43,769 nucleotides of DNA from Selenomonadaceae bacterium. GTDB taxonomy: Bacteria > Bacillota > Negativicutes > Selenomonadales > Selenomonadaceae. The notes under the pieces are model-generated. The model had not been told where the DNA came from. It was given only the letters and a program-made list of their open reading frames with translations, and did no database searches. Location of the stretch: positions 1 through 43,769 of the forward strand of contig JAFZMV010000153.1 in the NCBI GenBank assembly GCA_017553205.1. The letters are read 5' to 3'. The position numbers were made by a program, and so were the translations under genes. Positions 25,769-33,761 of the stretch are shown one piece after another. Positions within the stretch are counted from its first letter, which is position 1. Each line of letters opens with the position of its first letter.

Positions 25769-27001
25769 ATGTCTAATGTAAACGAAGAGGCAATCGCCTT
25801 ACATAAAAAAAATCATGGAAAATTGGAAACTGTCAGCAAAGTTCCTTTGAATTCTGCTTATGATTTAACTTTGGCTTATACTCCGGGCGTTGCGGCTCCT
25901 TGTTTGGAAATTAACAAAGACTTCGATAAAATTTATGATTATACCAATCGCGGAAATTTGGTAGCAGTCGTTACAAACGGGACTGCGGTTTTGGGACTCG
26001 GCGACATTGGAGCGGGTGCAGGACTTCCTGTTATGGAAGGAAAATCTATTTTGTTTAAAGGTTTTGCGGGCGTTGATGCAATTCCGATTTGCCTTGATAC
26101 AAAAAATGTTGATGATATTGTAAAAACTATTCAGCTGATGGCTCCAAGTTTCGGCGGAATAAATCTTGAAGATATAAAAGCACCCGAATGTTTCGATATT
26201 GAACATGCTTTAAAAGAATCTGTTGACATTCCTGTTTTTCATGACGATCAGCACGGAACCGCTATAGTTGTCGGTGCGGCTTTGATTAACGCTTTAAAAG
26301 TTGTCGGCAAAAAAATTTCTGAAGTAAAAATCGTCGTCAACGGTGCAGGTGCGGCAGGAATGGCTATAACCTATTTGATTCAAAAAATGGGTGCGGAAAA
26401 TATCATGCTCTGCGACTCTACAGGTGCAATTTATGAGGGACGCGGCAAAGGCATGAATCCCTACAAAGATCAAATTGCCGCCGTCACAAATTCCGAACAT
26501 GAGGCAGGTCAATTAGTCGACGTAATTCACGGTGCAGATGTTTTCATCGGAGTTTCTAAAGCGGGACTTTTGACTGAAGAAATGGTCAAGATGATGAACA
26601 AAGACGCAATTATTTTGGCTATGGCAAATCCTGTTCCCGAAATTATGCCTGATATTGCGAAAAAAGCAGGTGCAAGAGTAGTCTGCACGGGCAGAAGTGA
26701 TTTCCCGAATCAGGTTAATAATTTGCTGGCATTTCCCGGAATTTTCAGAGGAGCCCTTGACGTTAGAGCGACAGACATTAACGAACAAATGAAAATTGCC
26801 GCAAGTTACGCGATTGCATCTTTGATAAGTGACGAAGAACTTGACGAAGAGCATGTTATAACGACTCCTTTTGATAAGAGAGTTGCTCCGATTGTTGCGT
26901 CGGCTGTTGCGAAAGCGGCTATCGAATCTGGAGTTGCAAGAAATAAAAATATCACTCCTGAACAAGTTGCAGAACATACAAAAGAACTCTTGAACAAATA
27001 A
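25769..27001 (+). CDS. NAD(P)-dependent malic enzyme (oxaloacetate-decarboxylating)
   Basis: Oxidatively decarboxylates malate to pyruvate and CO2, feeding fermentation and redox balance. The 410 residues are the short bacterial form without a phosphotransacetylase extension. Seen: [11 protein letters not shown] (about 32-42), the catalytic Lys in [18 protein letters not shown], acidic metal ligands in [23 protein letters not shown], the nucleotide-binding [11 protein letters not shown] and the C-terminal [20 protein letters not shown]. The ATG at 25769 follows GAGAGGAG; a TTG at 25751 lies before that site. Monocistronic, with own promoter and terminator. NAD versus NADP preference is not decided here. 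Confidence 0.94.
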   Translation: MSNVNEEAIALHKKNHGKLETVSKVPLNSAYDLTLAYTPGVAAPCLEINKDFDKIYDYTNRGNLVAVVTNGTAVLGLGDIGAGAGLPVMEGKSILFKGFAGVDAIPICLDTKNVDDIVKTIQLMAPSFGGINLEDIKAPECFDIEHALKESVDIPVFHDDQHGTAIVVGAALINALKVVGKKISEVKIVVNGAGAAGMAITYLIQKMGAENIMLCDSTGAIYEGRGKGMNPYKDQIAAVTNSEHEAGQLVDVIHGADVFIGVSKAGLLTEEMVKMMNKDAIILAMANPVPEIMPDIAKKAGARVVCTGRSDFPNQVNNLLAFPGIFRGALDVRATDINEQMKIAASYAIASLISDEELDEEHVITTPFDKRVAPIVASAVAKAAIESGVARNKNITPEQVAEHTKELLNK

Positions 27002-27020
27002 TAAAAAAATTTTCTGTGAA

Positions 27021-27054
27021 AATCCTCTTCAAATAAACGAAGGGGATTTTTTTT
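27021..27054 (+). terminator. Intrinsic terminator after malic enzyme
   Basis: AATCCTCTTC (27021-27030) pairs with GAAGGGGATT (27039-27048), with one G-T pair, then eight T. Confidence 0.88.
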
Positions 27055-27069
27055 ACAGGATAAAAAATT

Positions 27070-27099
27070 TTGCGATACATGCACTTTTTTTGATATAAT
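27070..27099 (+). promoter_or_regulatory. Promoter of the second HAD phosphatase gene
   Basis: TTGCGA (27070-27075), an 18-base spacer and TATAAT (27094-27099), 37 bases before the start codon. Confidence 0.6.
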
Positions 27100-27136
27100 C
27101 CGAAAAGTTATTTATAATTTTTCGGAGGGAATTTTC

Positions 27137-27949
27137 ATGAGATATAAACTTTTGGCGTTGGATATGGACGGCACCACTTTAAATTCCGAAAAAAAAATCA
27201 GTCCGAAAACTGCACAGGCAATTTTTGAACTTTCAAAAAGCGGAGTACATGTCGTGCTTTCAACGGGAAGAGGGCTTGCTGAAGTTACAGACTACAAAGA
27301 AGAATTAAAATTTATGAACTACGGAATACTTGTCAGCGGCGGATATGTTTACGATTTTAAAAATTTTAAAGCTGTTTCTGCTCACCCGCTGGGAGAAAAT
27401 TCGTTAATGAAATTGATTGACGCGGGACTTGAAGAAAAAGCCATGATGCACATTTTAACCGTTGATAAATCCATGATGAATCGCGAAGATATTGCACATA
27501 TTGAAAATTTTCACATGGAAATTTATAAAGACATGTACGAAAGAAACACGATTGACTGCAAAGACTTTAAAAAATTTGTCCGCGAAAATCCCGATAAAAT
27601 CATGAAATTCAATATGTATCACCGCGACAAAGAATCACGACAGAGAAATTTTGAACGCCTGAAAAATGAACCGCTGACTTTTTCTTATGCGGAAGAAACT
27701 GCACTTGAGGCATCTCCCAAAGGAATTACAAAAGCGTCGGGACTTCATGAACTTTGCGACTTTTTGAAAATAGATATTTCCGAAACCGTTGCGGTCGGTG
27801 ACGCTCCTAATGATTTGGAAATTTTACAGGCGGCGGGAGTTGCGGCAGTCATGGGAAATGCAAAAGACGAAATAAAAAAAGTCGCCGATTTCGTAACTGA
27901 TGATAATGATCATGACGGAGTTGTAAAAGTTATTGAAAAATTTTTTTAA
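27137..27949 (+). CDS. Cof-type HAD-IIB family phosphatase (second copy)
   Basis: A 270-residue sugar-phosphate-type phosphatase. Motif I is LDMDGTTLNS (8-17; Asp9, Asp11), motif II LSTGR near 41, motif III SPKGITKASGL (Lys near 195) and motif IV VGDAPNDLEML-like VGDAPNDLEIL near 217-227. It differs clearly from the copy at 6175 and is closer to the YwpJ/YidA-type group. GGAGGG precedes the ATG. It has its own promoter and sits between malic enzyme and the decayed toxin-antitoxin locus, so no substrate can be proposed from context. Confidence 0.88.
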   Translation: MRYKLLALDMDGTTLNSEKKISPKTAQAIFELSKSGVHVVLSTGRGLAEVTDYKEELKFMNYGILVSGGYVYDFKNFKAVSAHPLGENSLMKLIDAGLEEKAMMHILTVDKSMMNREDIAHIENFHMEIYKDMYERNTIDCKDFKKFVRENPDKIMKFNMYHRDKESRQRNFERLKNEPLTFSYAEETALEASPKGITKASGLHELCDFLKIDISETVAVGDAPNDLEILQAAGVAAVMGNAKDEIKKVADFVTDDNDHDGVVKVIEKFF

Positions 27950-28016
27950 AGAAAAATTTTCTCCTGTACTTCAAACTGAAAATACGGACGGAGAATTTTT
28001 CACAAAAGAAGAATGA

Positions 28017-28181
28017 TCGCATTTTAAAAACGAAATAAATAAACAAGTTGCCGAAGCCGAAAAAATTATTGACATTGGAAAAGCCGCTCGTTATCTCTCA
28101 ATGCTTGACAAGGCTTTTGCAGACATGGAGGCTGGTCGCTGTAAAGCACATGAACTTATTGAGGTCGAGAACGATGAATAA
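28017..28181 (+). pseudogene. C-terminal remnant of a RelB/DinJ-like antitoxin (locus 1)
   Basis: The open frame after an in-frame TGA at 28014-28016 ends with ARYLSMLDKAFADMEAGR and a HELIEVENDE tail, the pattern of antitoxin C-termini that wrap a YoeB/RelE-type toxin. The N-terminal DNA-binding half is missing: upstream, the same frame reads only a short stretch before the stop and then runs into the end of the HAD gene. No ribosome site is seen for the internal ATG at 28101. It overlaps the toxin remnant by eight bases, as in intact modules. The same alignment core (ARYL..LD.....E.G) recurs at 42797-42956. Confidence 0.65.
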
Positions 28182-28275
28182 ACTTTGTGGCGACTTAGCT
28201 TGAGAACATTACTTGTATTGGCAAAATGAAACGGGATACTTGTATATTTTGTCTTGCAAAGGTCATTACGAATAA
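28174..28275 (+). pseudogene. Decayed YoeB-type toxin with nonsense codon and internal deletion (locus 1)
   Basis: From the ATG at 28174, which overlaps the antitoxin stop, the frame reads MNKLCGDLA, then TGA (28201-28203), then EHYLYWQNE and ends [13 protein letters not shown] at 28275. YoeB-family toxins begin like M.L.....WDDYLYWQ, so the TGA replaces the conserved Trp (TGG to TGA). They end in ...LLIISCR.HY, so the last 13 residues are the toxin C-terminus. The roughly 50 residues between, including the catalytic Glu and Arg, are gone. It cannot make an active ribosome-dependent mRNase. YoeB identity rests on these two end motifs only. Confidence 0.75.
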
Positions 28276-28301
28276 AAAAATTTTTGAAAGGAAGTGAAAA
28301 T

Positions 28302-28769
28302 TTGGGAAAGAACAACGAAAAAATAAAAATTGCTTGCGAAAATCGAAAAGCACGGCATGATTATTTTATTCATGAAACTTTTGAGGCAGGTATCGAACTC
28401 AAAGGAACTGAAGTAAAAAGTCTGCGTGTCGGCAAGGCAAATTTAAAAGACAGTTACGCTGTTATAAAAGACGGAGAAATTTTTGTTGAACATATGCACG
28501 TCAGTCCTTACGAGCAGGGAAATATTTTCAATCACGATCCTCTTCGCAAAAGAAAACTTCTCATGCATAAAAAAGAAATTATCAAACTTTTCAGCAAGAC
28601 GAGGGAAAAAGGATTTACTTTAATTCCGTTGAAAATTTACTTCAAAAATGGGCGTGCGAAAATGGAACTTGCTTTAGCGAGCGGTAAGCATAATTATGAT
28701 AAACGTGCATCACTTGCCGAAAAATCTGCCAAACGTGACATCGAACGTGCCATGAAAATTAGGAATTAG
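28302..28769 (+). CDS. smpB: SsrA-binding protein SmpB
   Basis: Binds tmRNA and places it in the A site of stalled ribosomes. 155 residues, normal length. Seen: [19 protein letters not shown] (about 11-29), [20 protein letters not shown], the beta-barrel core and the basic C-terminal helix ([12 protein letters not shown]). The TTG at 28302 follows AAAGGAAG by about seven bases; the frame also extends upstream through the toxin wreck, which is rejected. Its last codons and stop (ATT AGG AAT TAG) coincide with a copy of the dispersed AATTAGGAATTAG repeat. Separated from ssrA by two genes and the wreck. Confidence 0.96.
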   Translation: MGKNNEKIKIACENRKARHDYFIHETFEAGIELKGTEVKSLRVGKANLKDSYAVIKDGEIFVEHMHVSPYEQGNIFNHDPLRKRKLLMHKKEIIKLFSKTREKGFTLIPLKIYFKNGRAKMELALASGKHNYDKRASLAEKSAKRDIERAMKIRN

Positions 28770-28800
28770 AAGTTAGAAACTAAAAAGGAAGGGATAAATT

Positions 28801-29337
28801 TTGGAATTTCATGCAACTACTATAGTCGCCGTCAATCGTGACGGAAAAACTGCCATTGCCGGTGACGGTCAAGTTACTTTTGGACAAAGCACAATTATGA
28901 AATCTACTGCCAAAAAAGTCCGCAGACTTTATCACGATAAAGTTGTTGCAGGTTTTGCGGGTTCGGTAGCGGATGCTTTTACACTGTTTGAAAAATTTGA
29001 GGGAAAACTCGAAGAATGTCACGGGCATTTACAGAGGGCGGCGGTTGCTCTTGCGAAAGACTGGAGAACCGATAAAATTTTGCGTCGTCTTGAGGCGTTG
29101 TTACTTGTTGCCGATAAAGATACAATTTTAATGTTGTCGGGCAACGGTGAAGTTATTGAACCTGACGGAAATGTTGCGGCGATCGGTTCAGGAGGTTTTT
29201 ACGCACTGGCGGCAGGTCGTGCACTCATGGAACATACTGAAATGACTGCGGCTGAAATTGCGAAAGAATCTTTGAAAATCGCGGCTGATATTTGCGTTTT
29301 CACCAATCAAAATATTATTGTGGAGGAACTGCAGTAA
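28801..29337 (+). CDS. hslV: ATP-dependent protease proteolytic subunit HslV (ClpQ)
   Basis: Threonine-protease subunit of the HslUV (ClpYQ) complex. 178 residues. [22 protein letters not shown] at the start resembles the Bacillus ClpQ N-terminus, with the Thr6-Thr7 pair near the processing site; then [22 protein letters not shown] and [15 protein letters not shown]. The TTG at 28801 follows AAGGAAGGG. The unfoldase gene hslU, almost always directly downstream, is not here: a 2-oxoacid oxidoreductase gene follows. HslV is inactive without HslU, so hslU should be elsewhere. It lies 31 bases after smpB, possibly the same transcript. Confidence 0.94.
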   Translation: MEFHATTIVAVNRDGKTAIAGDGQVTFGQSTIMKSTAKKVRRLYHDKVVAGFAGSVADAFTLFEKFEGKLEECHGHLQRAAVALAKDWRTDKILRRLEALLLVADKDTILMLSGNGEVIEPDGNVAAIGSGGFYALAAGRALMEHTEMTAAEIAKESLKIAADICVFTNQNIIVEELQ

Positions 29338-29403
29338 TATAGAATTAAAAGTTATAGGCTTTCTTTAAACCTAAATTCTTTATATACAGGTGAATTTCAA
29401 ATT

Positions 29404-30228
29404 ATGGAAAGAAGTTACGAAAAATTTTTCAGACAAAATCGTCTGCCGCATTTGTGGTGTCCCGGTTGCGGAAACGGAATCGCAATGAAAGCTATCGTGC
29501 AGGCGATTGAAAAAAAATCTGACTGGACGCAGGATAATACAATTATCGTCAGCGGAATCGGCTGTTCTTCTCGTGCGTCAGGTTATATGGATTTCGACAC
29601 GCTCCACACAGCACACGGCAGAGCAATTCCTTTTGCTACCGGAATTAAATTGGCGAATCCCGATTTAAATGTTGTGGTTATAACAGGTGACGGCGACTGC
29701 ACGGCAATCGGCGGAAATCATTTTATTCATGGTTGTCGCAGAAATGTTGACTTAACGGTTATTCTTTTCAATAATAATATTTACGGAATGACAGGCGGTC
29801 AAGCATCTCCAATGACTCCGCTCGGAAAAAAAGCCACAACCGCTCCTTATGGTTCAGTTGACAGACCTTTTGACGCTTGCAAACTTGCAGAGGCGGCGGG
29901 TGCAACTTATGTTGCTCGTTCAACTGCTTTTCATGTTCAGCATTTGGTTAAAATGATTGAGGACGGTTTCAACAACAAGGGATTTTCATTTATTGAGGTT
30001 CTTGTACAGTGTCCGACGGCTTACGGCAGAAGAAATAAAATCGGCGAACCTGCAAAAATGATGTCTTGGATGCGTGATAATGCTGTAATGAAAAATGCTT
30101 GGGATAAACTTCCCGACGAAAAAAAATCTGCCGATAAATTTCCTATCGGTCTTTTTTACAAAACTGAAACTGAAACTTATGACGAGGCTTATCATCATGT
30201 TCAAGATTTAGCTGGAGGTGCGAAATGA
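29404..30228 (+). CDS. korB: 2-oxoacid:ferredoxin oxidoreductase, beta (thiamine-diphosphate) subunit
   Basis: Catalytic TPP-binding subunit (274 residues) of a 2-oxoglutarate/2-oxoacid:ferredoxin oxidoreductase, which makes acyl-CoA, CO2 and reduced ferredoxin. LPHLWCPGCGNGI (about 14-26) holds two Fe-S cysteines (Cys19, Cys22), GIGCSSRASGY a further one; GDGDCTAIGGNH is the TPP/Mg motif, and NNNIYGMTGGQ follows. It overlaps the gamma-subunit gene by four bases. The alpha subunit and ferredoxin-like delta subunit genes usually precede it; they are absent here. The weak ribosome site AGGTGA is 10 bases from the ATG. The korB symbol assumes 2-oxoglutarate as substrate, which is likely but not certain. 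Confidence 0.9.
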   Translation: MERSYEKFFRQNRLPHLWCPGCGNGIAMKAIVQAIEKKSDWTQDNTIIVSGIGCSSRASGYMDFDTLHTAHGRAIPFATGIKLANPDLNVVVITGDGDCTAIGGNHFIHGCRRNVDLTVILFNNNIYGMTGGQASPMTPLGKKATTAPYGSVDRPFDACKLAEAAGATYVARSTAFHVQHLVKMIEDGFNNKGFSFIEVLVQCPTAYGRRNKIGEPAKMMSWMRDNAVMKNAWDKLPDEKKSADKFPIGLFYKTETETYDEAYHHVQDLAGGAK

Positions 30229-30749
30229 GAAAACAATTAAGACTTTCAGGATCAGGCGGACAGGGAGTAATTACTGCGGCGATAATTTTGGCGGAGGCGG
30301 CTGTATCTGAAGGAAAACAGGCTGTTCAATCTCAAAGTTACGGGCCGGAAGCTCGCGGAGGTGCATCTAAGTCCGAAGTTATTATTGACGACGAAAAAAT
30401 TTTTCACCCGCATGTAAAAAATCCTGATTTTGTTTTGGCTATGACTCAGAAAGCGGCGGACAAATATTTTTCTGATTTAAATCCCGACGGAATTTTGATT
30501 CTTGATGATGATTTAGTTCCTACTTCGCCCGATTTTAAAAATATTATTCGTGTTCCGATAACAAAACTTGCCGTCGAAAAACTCGGCAAAAATCTTTTTG
30601 CAAATATTGTTGCTCTCGGCGTGATTGTCAAAGTTACAAAGCTGGTTGATTTTGAAACGATAAAAAAAGCTGTCGCTAACAGAGTCCCGCCGCATACCGT
30701 CGAACAAAATATGACGGCTCTTCAAATAGGTTTTGATTCTGTGGAGTGA
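30225..30749 (+). CDS. korC: 2-oxoacid:ferredoxin oxidoreductase, gamma subunit
   Basis: A 174-residue gamma subunit, which with alpha helps form the active-site cavity and bind CoA. Seen: LRLSGSGGQGVITAAIILAEAA (from about 5), then QSYGPEARGGASKSEVIID near 38-56, and the late NRVPPHTVEQNMTAL. The ATG overlaps the korB stop (ATGA), so the two are translationally coupled. The next gene, a small CxxC protein, starts six bases after the korC stop. Confidence 0.9.
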   Translation: MRKQLRLSGSGGQGVITAAIILAEAAVSEGKQAVQSQSYGPEARGGASKSEVIIDDEKIFHPHVKNPDFVLAMTQKAADKYFSDLNPDGILILDDDLVPTSPDFKNIIRVPITKLAVEKLGKNLFANIVALGVIVKVTKLVDFETIKKAVANRVPPHTVEQNMTALQIGFDSVE

Positions 30750-30754
30750 TGAAC

Positions 30755-30973
30755 ATGAAAAAAAATTATAAAATTGAGGTTGACTGTGCCAACTGTGCAA
30801 ATCAAATGGAGGACGCGGCAAAAAAAACTGAAGGCGTTAAAAATGCCGTCGTAAATTTCATGACGCTGAAAATGTCTGTGGAATTTGAGGACGGTTTTGA
30901 ACCTAAAGAAGTTATGGAACGCGTGCAGAAAAATTGTAAAAAAGTTGAGGACGACTGTAAAATATTTTTCTAA
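30755..30973 (+). CDS. Small heavy-metal-associated (HMA-like) domain protein
   Basis: A 72-residue protein with a ferredoxin-like HMA fold pattern: KIEVDCANCANQMEDAAKKTEGV (Cys11-x-x-Cys14 as metal site), then AVVNFMTLKMSVEFEDGF. The CANC motif replaces the classical GMTC of CopZ, and the extra C-terminal KKVEDDCKIFF adds a cysteine. It may bind a soft metal (Cu, Zn, Cd) or act as a small metallochaperone. The ATG at 30755 is eight bases from GGAG; GTG 30746 and ATG 30749 also lie in frame. No metal-transporting P-type ATPase is nearby. Confidence 0.75.
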   Translation: MKKNYKIEVDCANCANQMEDAAKKTEGVKNAVVNFMTLKMSVEFEDGFEPKEVMERVQKNCKKVEDDCKIFF

Positions 30974-31013
30974 AAAATTCCGAATTATAATTTTGTGACG
31001 GAGTGGAATTTTT

Positions 31014-31760
31014 ATGTTGTTAAAAAATAAAACTGCGGTGATAACCGGTTGTAATCGCGGAATTGGAAAAGAAATTTTGAAAATTTTTGCGGAAAACGGA
31101 GCAGATATTTTTGCCTGCGTGAGAAAAGAAAATGAAAATTTTTCCGAACTGATAAAAAATTTGTCGGAAGAAAACGGCGTTGAAATTATTCCGCTATATT
31201 TTGATATGACTGACGAAACTGCCATGAAAAATTCTGTCATGCAAATTCGCAAGACCAAGAAAAAAATTGATATTCTTGTGAATAATGCGGGAATAAATTC
31301 GCCCGAATCAAAACTTTTTCAAATGACGACGATTAAAAGTATTCGTGAAATTTTTGAAGTAAATTTTTTTGCTCAACTTCAGCTCACGCAATACATTTTA
31401 AAATTCATGAATCAAGGCGGAAGTATTATAAATATGTCGTCAATTTCTGCTCTTGACGGAATACAAGGGCAAATTGCTTACGGTTCAAGTAAGGCGGCTT
31501 TAATCGGTTTTACTTTTTCTTTGGCTCAAGAACTCGGAAAACAAAATATTCGTGTAAATGCTGTTGCTCCCGGTTTTACCGATACTGACATGGGAAATTC
31601 TTCAACCGACGACTACATAAAAAATATTTTGGATAACTCAACTTTCGGACGAATGGGAAAAGCCGAAGAAATTGCAAAGGCAGTTTTATTTTTGGCATCT
31701 GATTTATCATCTTTTGTTACAGGAGAGATTTTTAGAATAGACGGAGGACAACATCAATAA
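31014..31760 (+). CDS. Short-chain dehydrogenase/reductase (FabG-like)
   Basis: A 248-residue classical SDR using NAD(P)H. TGCNRGIG (11-18) binds the cofactor, NNAG lies near 91-94, catalytic Ser is in NMSSISALDG and YGSSK gives Tyr and Lys, and the C-terminus is the common TGEIFRIDGGQ. It resembles 3-oxoacyl-ACP reductases in overall sequence, but there are no fatty-acid genes nearby. It is followed, through a hairpin, by a two-gene transketolase; an SDR beside a split transketolase suggests sugar or polyol metabolism, or a branched or modified sugar. Substrate unknown. Confidence 0.85.
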   Translation: MLLKNKTAVITGCNRGIGKEILKIFAENGADIFACVRKENENFSELIKNLSEENGVEIIPLYFDMTDETAMKNSVMQIRKTKKKIDILVNNAGINSPESKLFQMTTIKSIREIFEVNFFAQLQLTQYILKFMNQGGSIINMSSISALDGIQGQIAYGSSKAALIGFTFSLAQELGKQNIRVNAVAPGFTDTDMGNSSTDDYIKNILDNSTFGRMGKAEEIAKAVLFLASDLSSFVTGEIFRIDGGQHQ

Positions 31761-31823
31761 TTAGAAATGCGTAATGCGTAATTAAAATTTGCAAAATCAT
31801 TATGTGTTACGCATTTTAAATTA
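31758..31823. repeat. Inverted repeat between the SDR and transketolase genes
   Basis: The left arm 31758-31782 begins at the TAA stop of the SDR gene and pairs with 31799-31823 over about 20 of 25 positions (core AATGCGTAA/TTACGCATT). No T-run. Structurally similar to the other intra-operon hairpins of this window, though with a different core. Confidence 0.65.
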
Positions 31824-31845
31824 CAGAATGAGATGAGGAATTTTC

Positions 31846-32694
31846 ATGGATATTGAACAAATTGAACAGCTTGCCAAAAAAATGAGAATTTCCGCTATTG
31901 AAACTGGATTTAAAGCGGGAAAAAATGCGGCACATTTCGGCGGAGGACTTTCAGCGATTGAAATTTTGGCTTGTCTTTACGGCGGAATTATGGACATCAA
32001 TCCGCAAAATTTGGATAAGCCGCACGATATTTTTATAATGAGTAAAGGTCATGGAGTTTTGGCACTTTATACCGCTCTGGCTCATAAAAATTTTTTTCCT
32101 CTTGAAAAACTTGAAACTTTTGATACTGACGAATCAGATTTATGCGGACATCCTGCAATTAATCCAAAATTAGGAATTGAATTTTCAAGCGGAAGTTTGG
32201 GAATGGGGTTTTCTCAAGGCATTGGAATTTGTTTGGGCTGGCGTAAAAAAAATATTTCACAGAAAGTTTTTGTCATGGTTGGCGACGGCGAACTTGACGA
32301 AGGCTCAAACTGGGAGGCGGCAATGTCTGCGGCTCATTTCAAAATTGATAATTTGCTTGTGATTGTCGACAAAAATAAAATTCAGCTTGACGGCACGACA
32401 GATGAGGTTATGAACTTGGGCAACGTTGCGGAAAAGTTTTCTTCGTTTGCTTTTGAAGTTCGCGAAGTTGACGGGCATAATATTCCGGAAATCTGCAAAA
32501 ATATTTCCGAACTCATGGAAAATCATGACGGCAGACCGAAGGCTTTAATTGCTCACACCGTAAAAGGCAAAGGAATTTCTTTCATGGAAAATAAAGTTGA
32601 ATGGCATCACGGTGCTTTAAATCAAAAACTTTACGAACAAGCGATGAATGAATTAGGAACTTCGATAATTAGGAATGTGGATTTTTATTCCTAA
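31846..32694 (+). CDS. Transketolase, N-terminal (TPP-binding) subunit
   Basis: A 282-residue N-terminal half of a two-chain transketolase. Seen: SKGHGVLALYTAL near 66-78, SSGSLGMGFSQGIG near 114-127, the TPP motif GDGELDEGSNWEAAMSA (about 147-163), KNKIQLDGTT, and HTVKGKGISFMENKVEWHHG near the C-terminus. The final codons and the stop lie in an AATTAGGAAT inverted repeat, so the last residues (IIRNVDFYS) are probably repeat-derived. The C-terminal half follows after 30 bases. Such split enzymes work as alpha2beta2 and may act on unusual ketoses. Confidence 0.92.
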   Translation: MDIEQIEQLAKKMRISAIETGFKAGKNAAHFGGGLSAIEILACLYGGIMDINPQNLDKPHDIFIMSKGHGVLALYTALAHKNFFPLEKLETFDTDESDLCGHPAINPKLGIEFSSGSLGMGFSQGIGICLGWRKKNISQKVFVMVGDGELDEGSNWEAAMSAAHFKIDNLLVIVDKNKIQLDGTTDEVMNLGNVAEKFSSFAFEVREVDGHNIPEICKNISELMENHDGRPKALIAHTVKGKGISFMENKVEWHHGALNQKLYEQAMNELGTSIIRNVDFYS

Positions 32695-32696
32695 TT
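32667..32696. repeat. Inverted repeat overlapping the transketolase N-subunit stop
   Basis: AATTAGGAAT (32667-32676) and ATTCCTAATT (32687-32696) are perfect complements around a 10-base loop; the TAA stop at 32692-32694 lies inside the right arm. A copy of the dispersed TTAGGAATT family. Confidence 0.75.
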
Positions 32697-32724
32697 CCTA
32701 ATTGAATAATGGGGAGATTTTTTT

Positions 32725-33690
32725 ATGGAATTGAATAAACGAGATATAAGAACTTTTTCCATGCTTGGTCAAGATCGTTCATTTTTTCTTAAATTGACAG
32801 AAAAAGCAGCTGAGGATAACAATATAGTTATCTTAACTGCAGATTTTGGCAGAGAGATAGGTTTAGAAAAATTTCGCCAGAATTTTCCTGAGCAATATTT
32901 TGACGTTGGAATTGCCGAACAAAATATGATAGGCGTTGCGTCAGGCATGGCTAAAACAGGCTTAAATGTTTTCGCAACAACTTACGCAACATTTGTTACG
33001 GCAAGATGTTTTGAACAAATTCGCATTAACATTGGATACATGAATTTTCCCGTAAAATTGATTGGACGTATGAGCGGATTATATGCAGGTTTTCTTGGAG
33101 CAACTCATTACAGCTGGGACGATATTTCAATTATGCGTTCAATTCCCAACATGAATATTGTTGCTCCCGCTGATGCTCTTGAGGCTGTGAAACTTGCGGA
33201 ATCTGCAATAAATTTTGATAAGCCGCTTTATATTCGACTGAATGACAGCGTAAATATTCCGATTGTCTATAAAGAAGATTATAATTTTGAAATTGGAAAA
33301 GGCGTTGCACTTCAGGAAGGTTCGGACATTGCAATTTTTGCAACTGGAACAATGGTAGCACCTGCTTTAAAAGCGGCAAAACTTTTGGCTGATGAAAATA
33401 TTTCTGCCGCCGTTGTAAATCTTCACACTATTAAACCGCTCGACACTGAAATTATTGATAAATTTTCTGACGGAAAAAAATTTATTGTTACCGTTGAAGA
33501 ACATGGAAAAATCGGCGGACTTGGTTCTGCTGTTGCCGATTATATTTCTGAAAAAAATTCTTCGCCCAAACTTTTAAAAATCGGTCTGCCTGATTCTTTT
33601 ATTAAGGGTGCCAGTTATGATTTTCTTTTGGATAAATACGGTTTGACGGCAGAAAAAATTTTTGATAAAATCAAACTGCAGTTTGTTTGA
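32725..33690 (+). CDS. Transketolase, C-terminal subunit
   Basis: A 321-residue C-terminal half, covering the pyrimidine-binding and C-terminal domains. Seen: TADFGREIGLEKF, DVGIAEQNMIGVASGMA (about 71-87) with the TPP-activating Glu, FATTYATFVTARCFEQIRINI, and the C-terminal domain with VNLHTIKPLDTEII and EEHGKIGGLGSAVAD. The ATG follows GGGGAG. Pairs with the upstream N-subunit. A full-length transketolase was not seen, so whether this is the housekeeping enzyme or a specialised one is open. Confidence 0.92.
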   Translation: MELNKRDIRTFSMLGQDRSFFLKLTEKAAEDNNIVILTADFGREIGLEKFRQNFPEQYFDVGIAEQNMIGVASGMAKTGLNVFATTYATFVTARCFEQIRINIGYMNFPVKLIGRMSGLYAGFLGATHYSWDDISIMRSIPNMNIVAPADALEAVKLAESAINFDKPLYIRLNDSVNIPIVYKEDYNFEIGKGVALQEGSDIAIFATGTMVAPALKAAKLLADENISAAVVNLHTIKPLDTEIIDKFSDGKKFIVTVEEHGKIGGLGSAVADYISEKNSSPKLLKIGLPDSFIKGASYDFLLDKYGLTAEKIFDKIKLQFV

Positions 33691-33761
33691 ATCAACGGCA
33701 GGTAAAAAATATTTTTTAGTGAATTAAATTTTGGAAAATAATTTTTTGGGAGGGAATTTTC

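Noticed and set aside
28017-28275. Intact toxin-antitoxin module
   Set aside because: The toxin has an in-frame stop and lacks its centre, and the antitoxin lacks its DNA-binding half.
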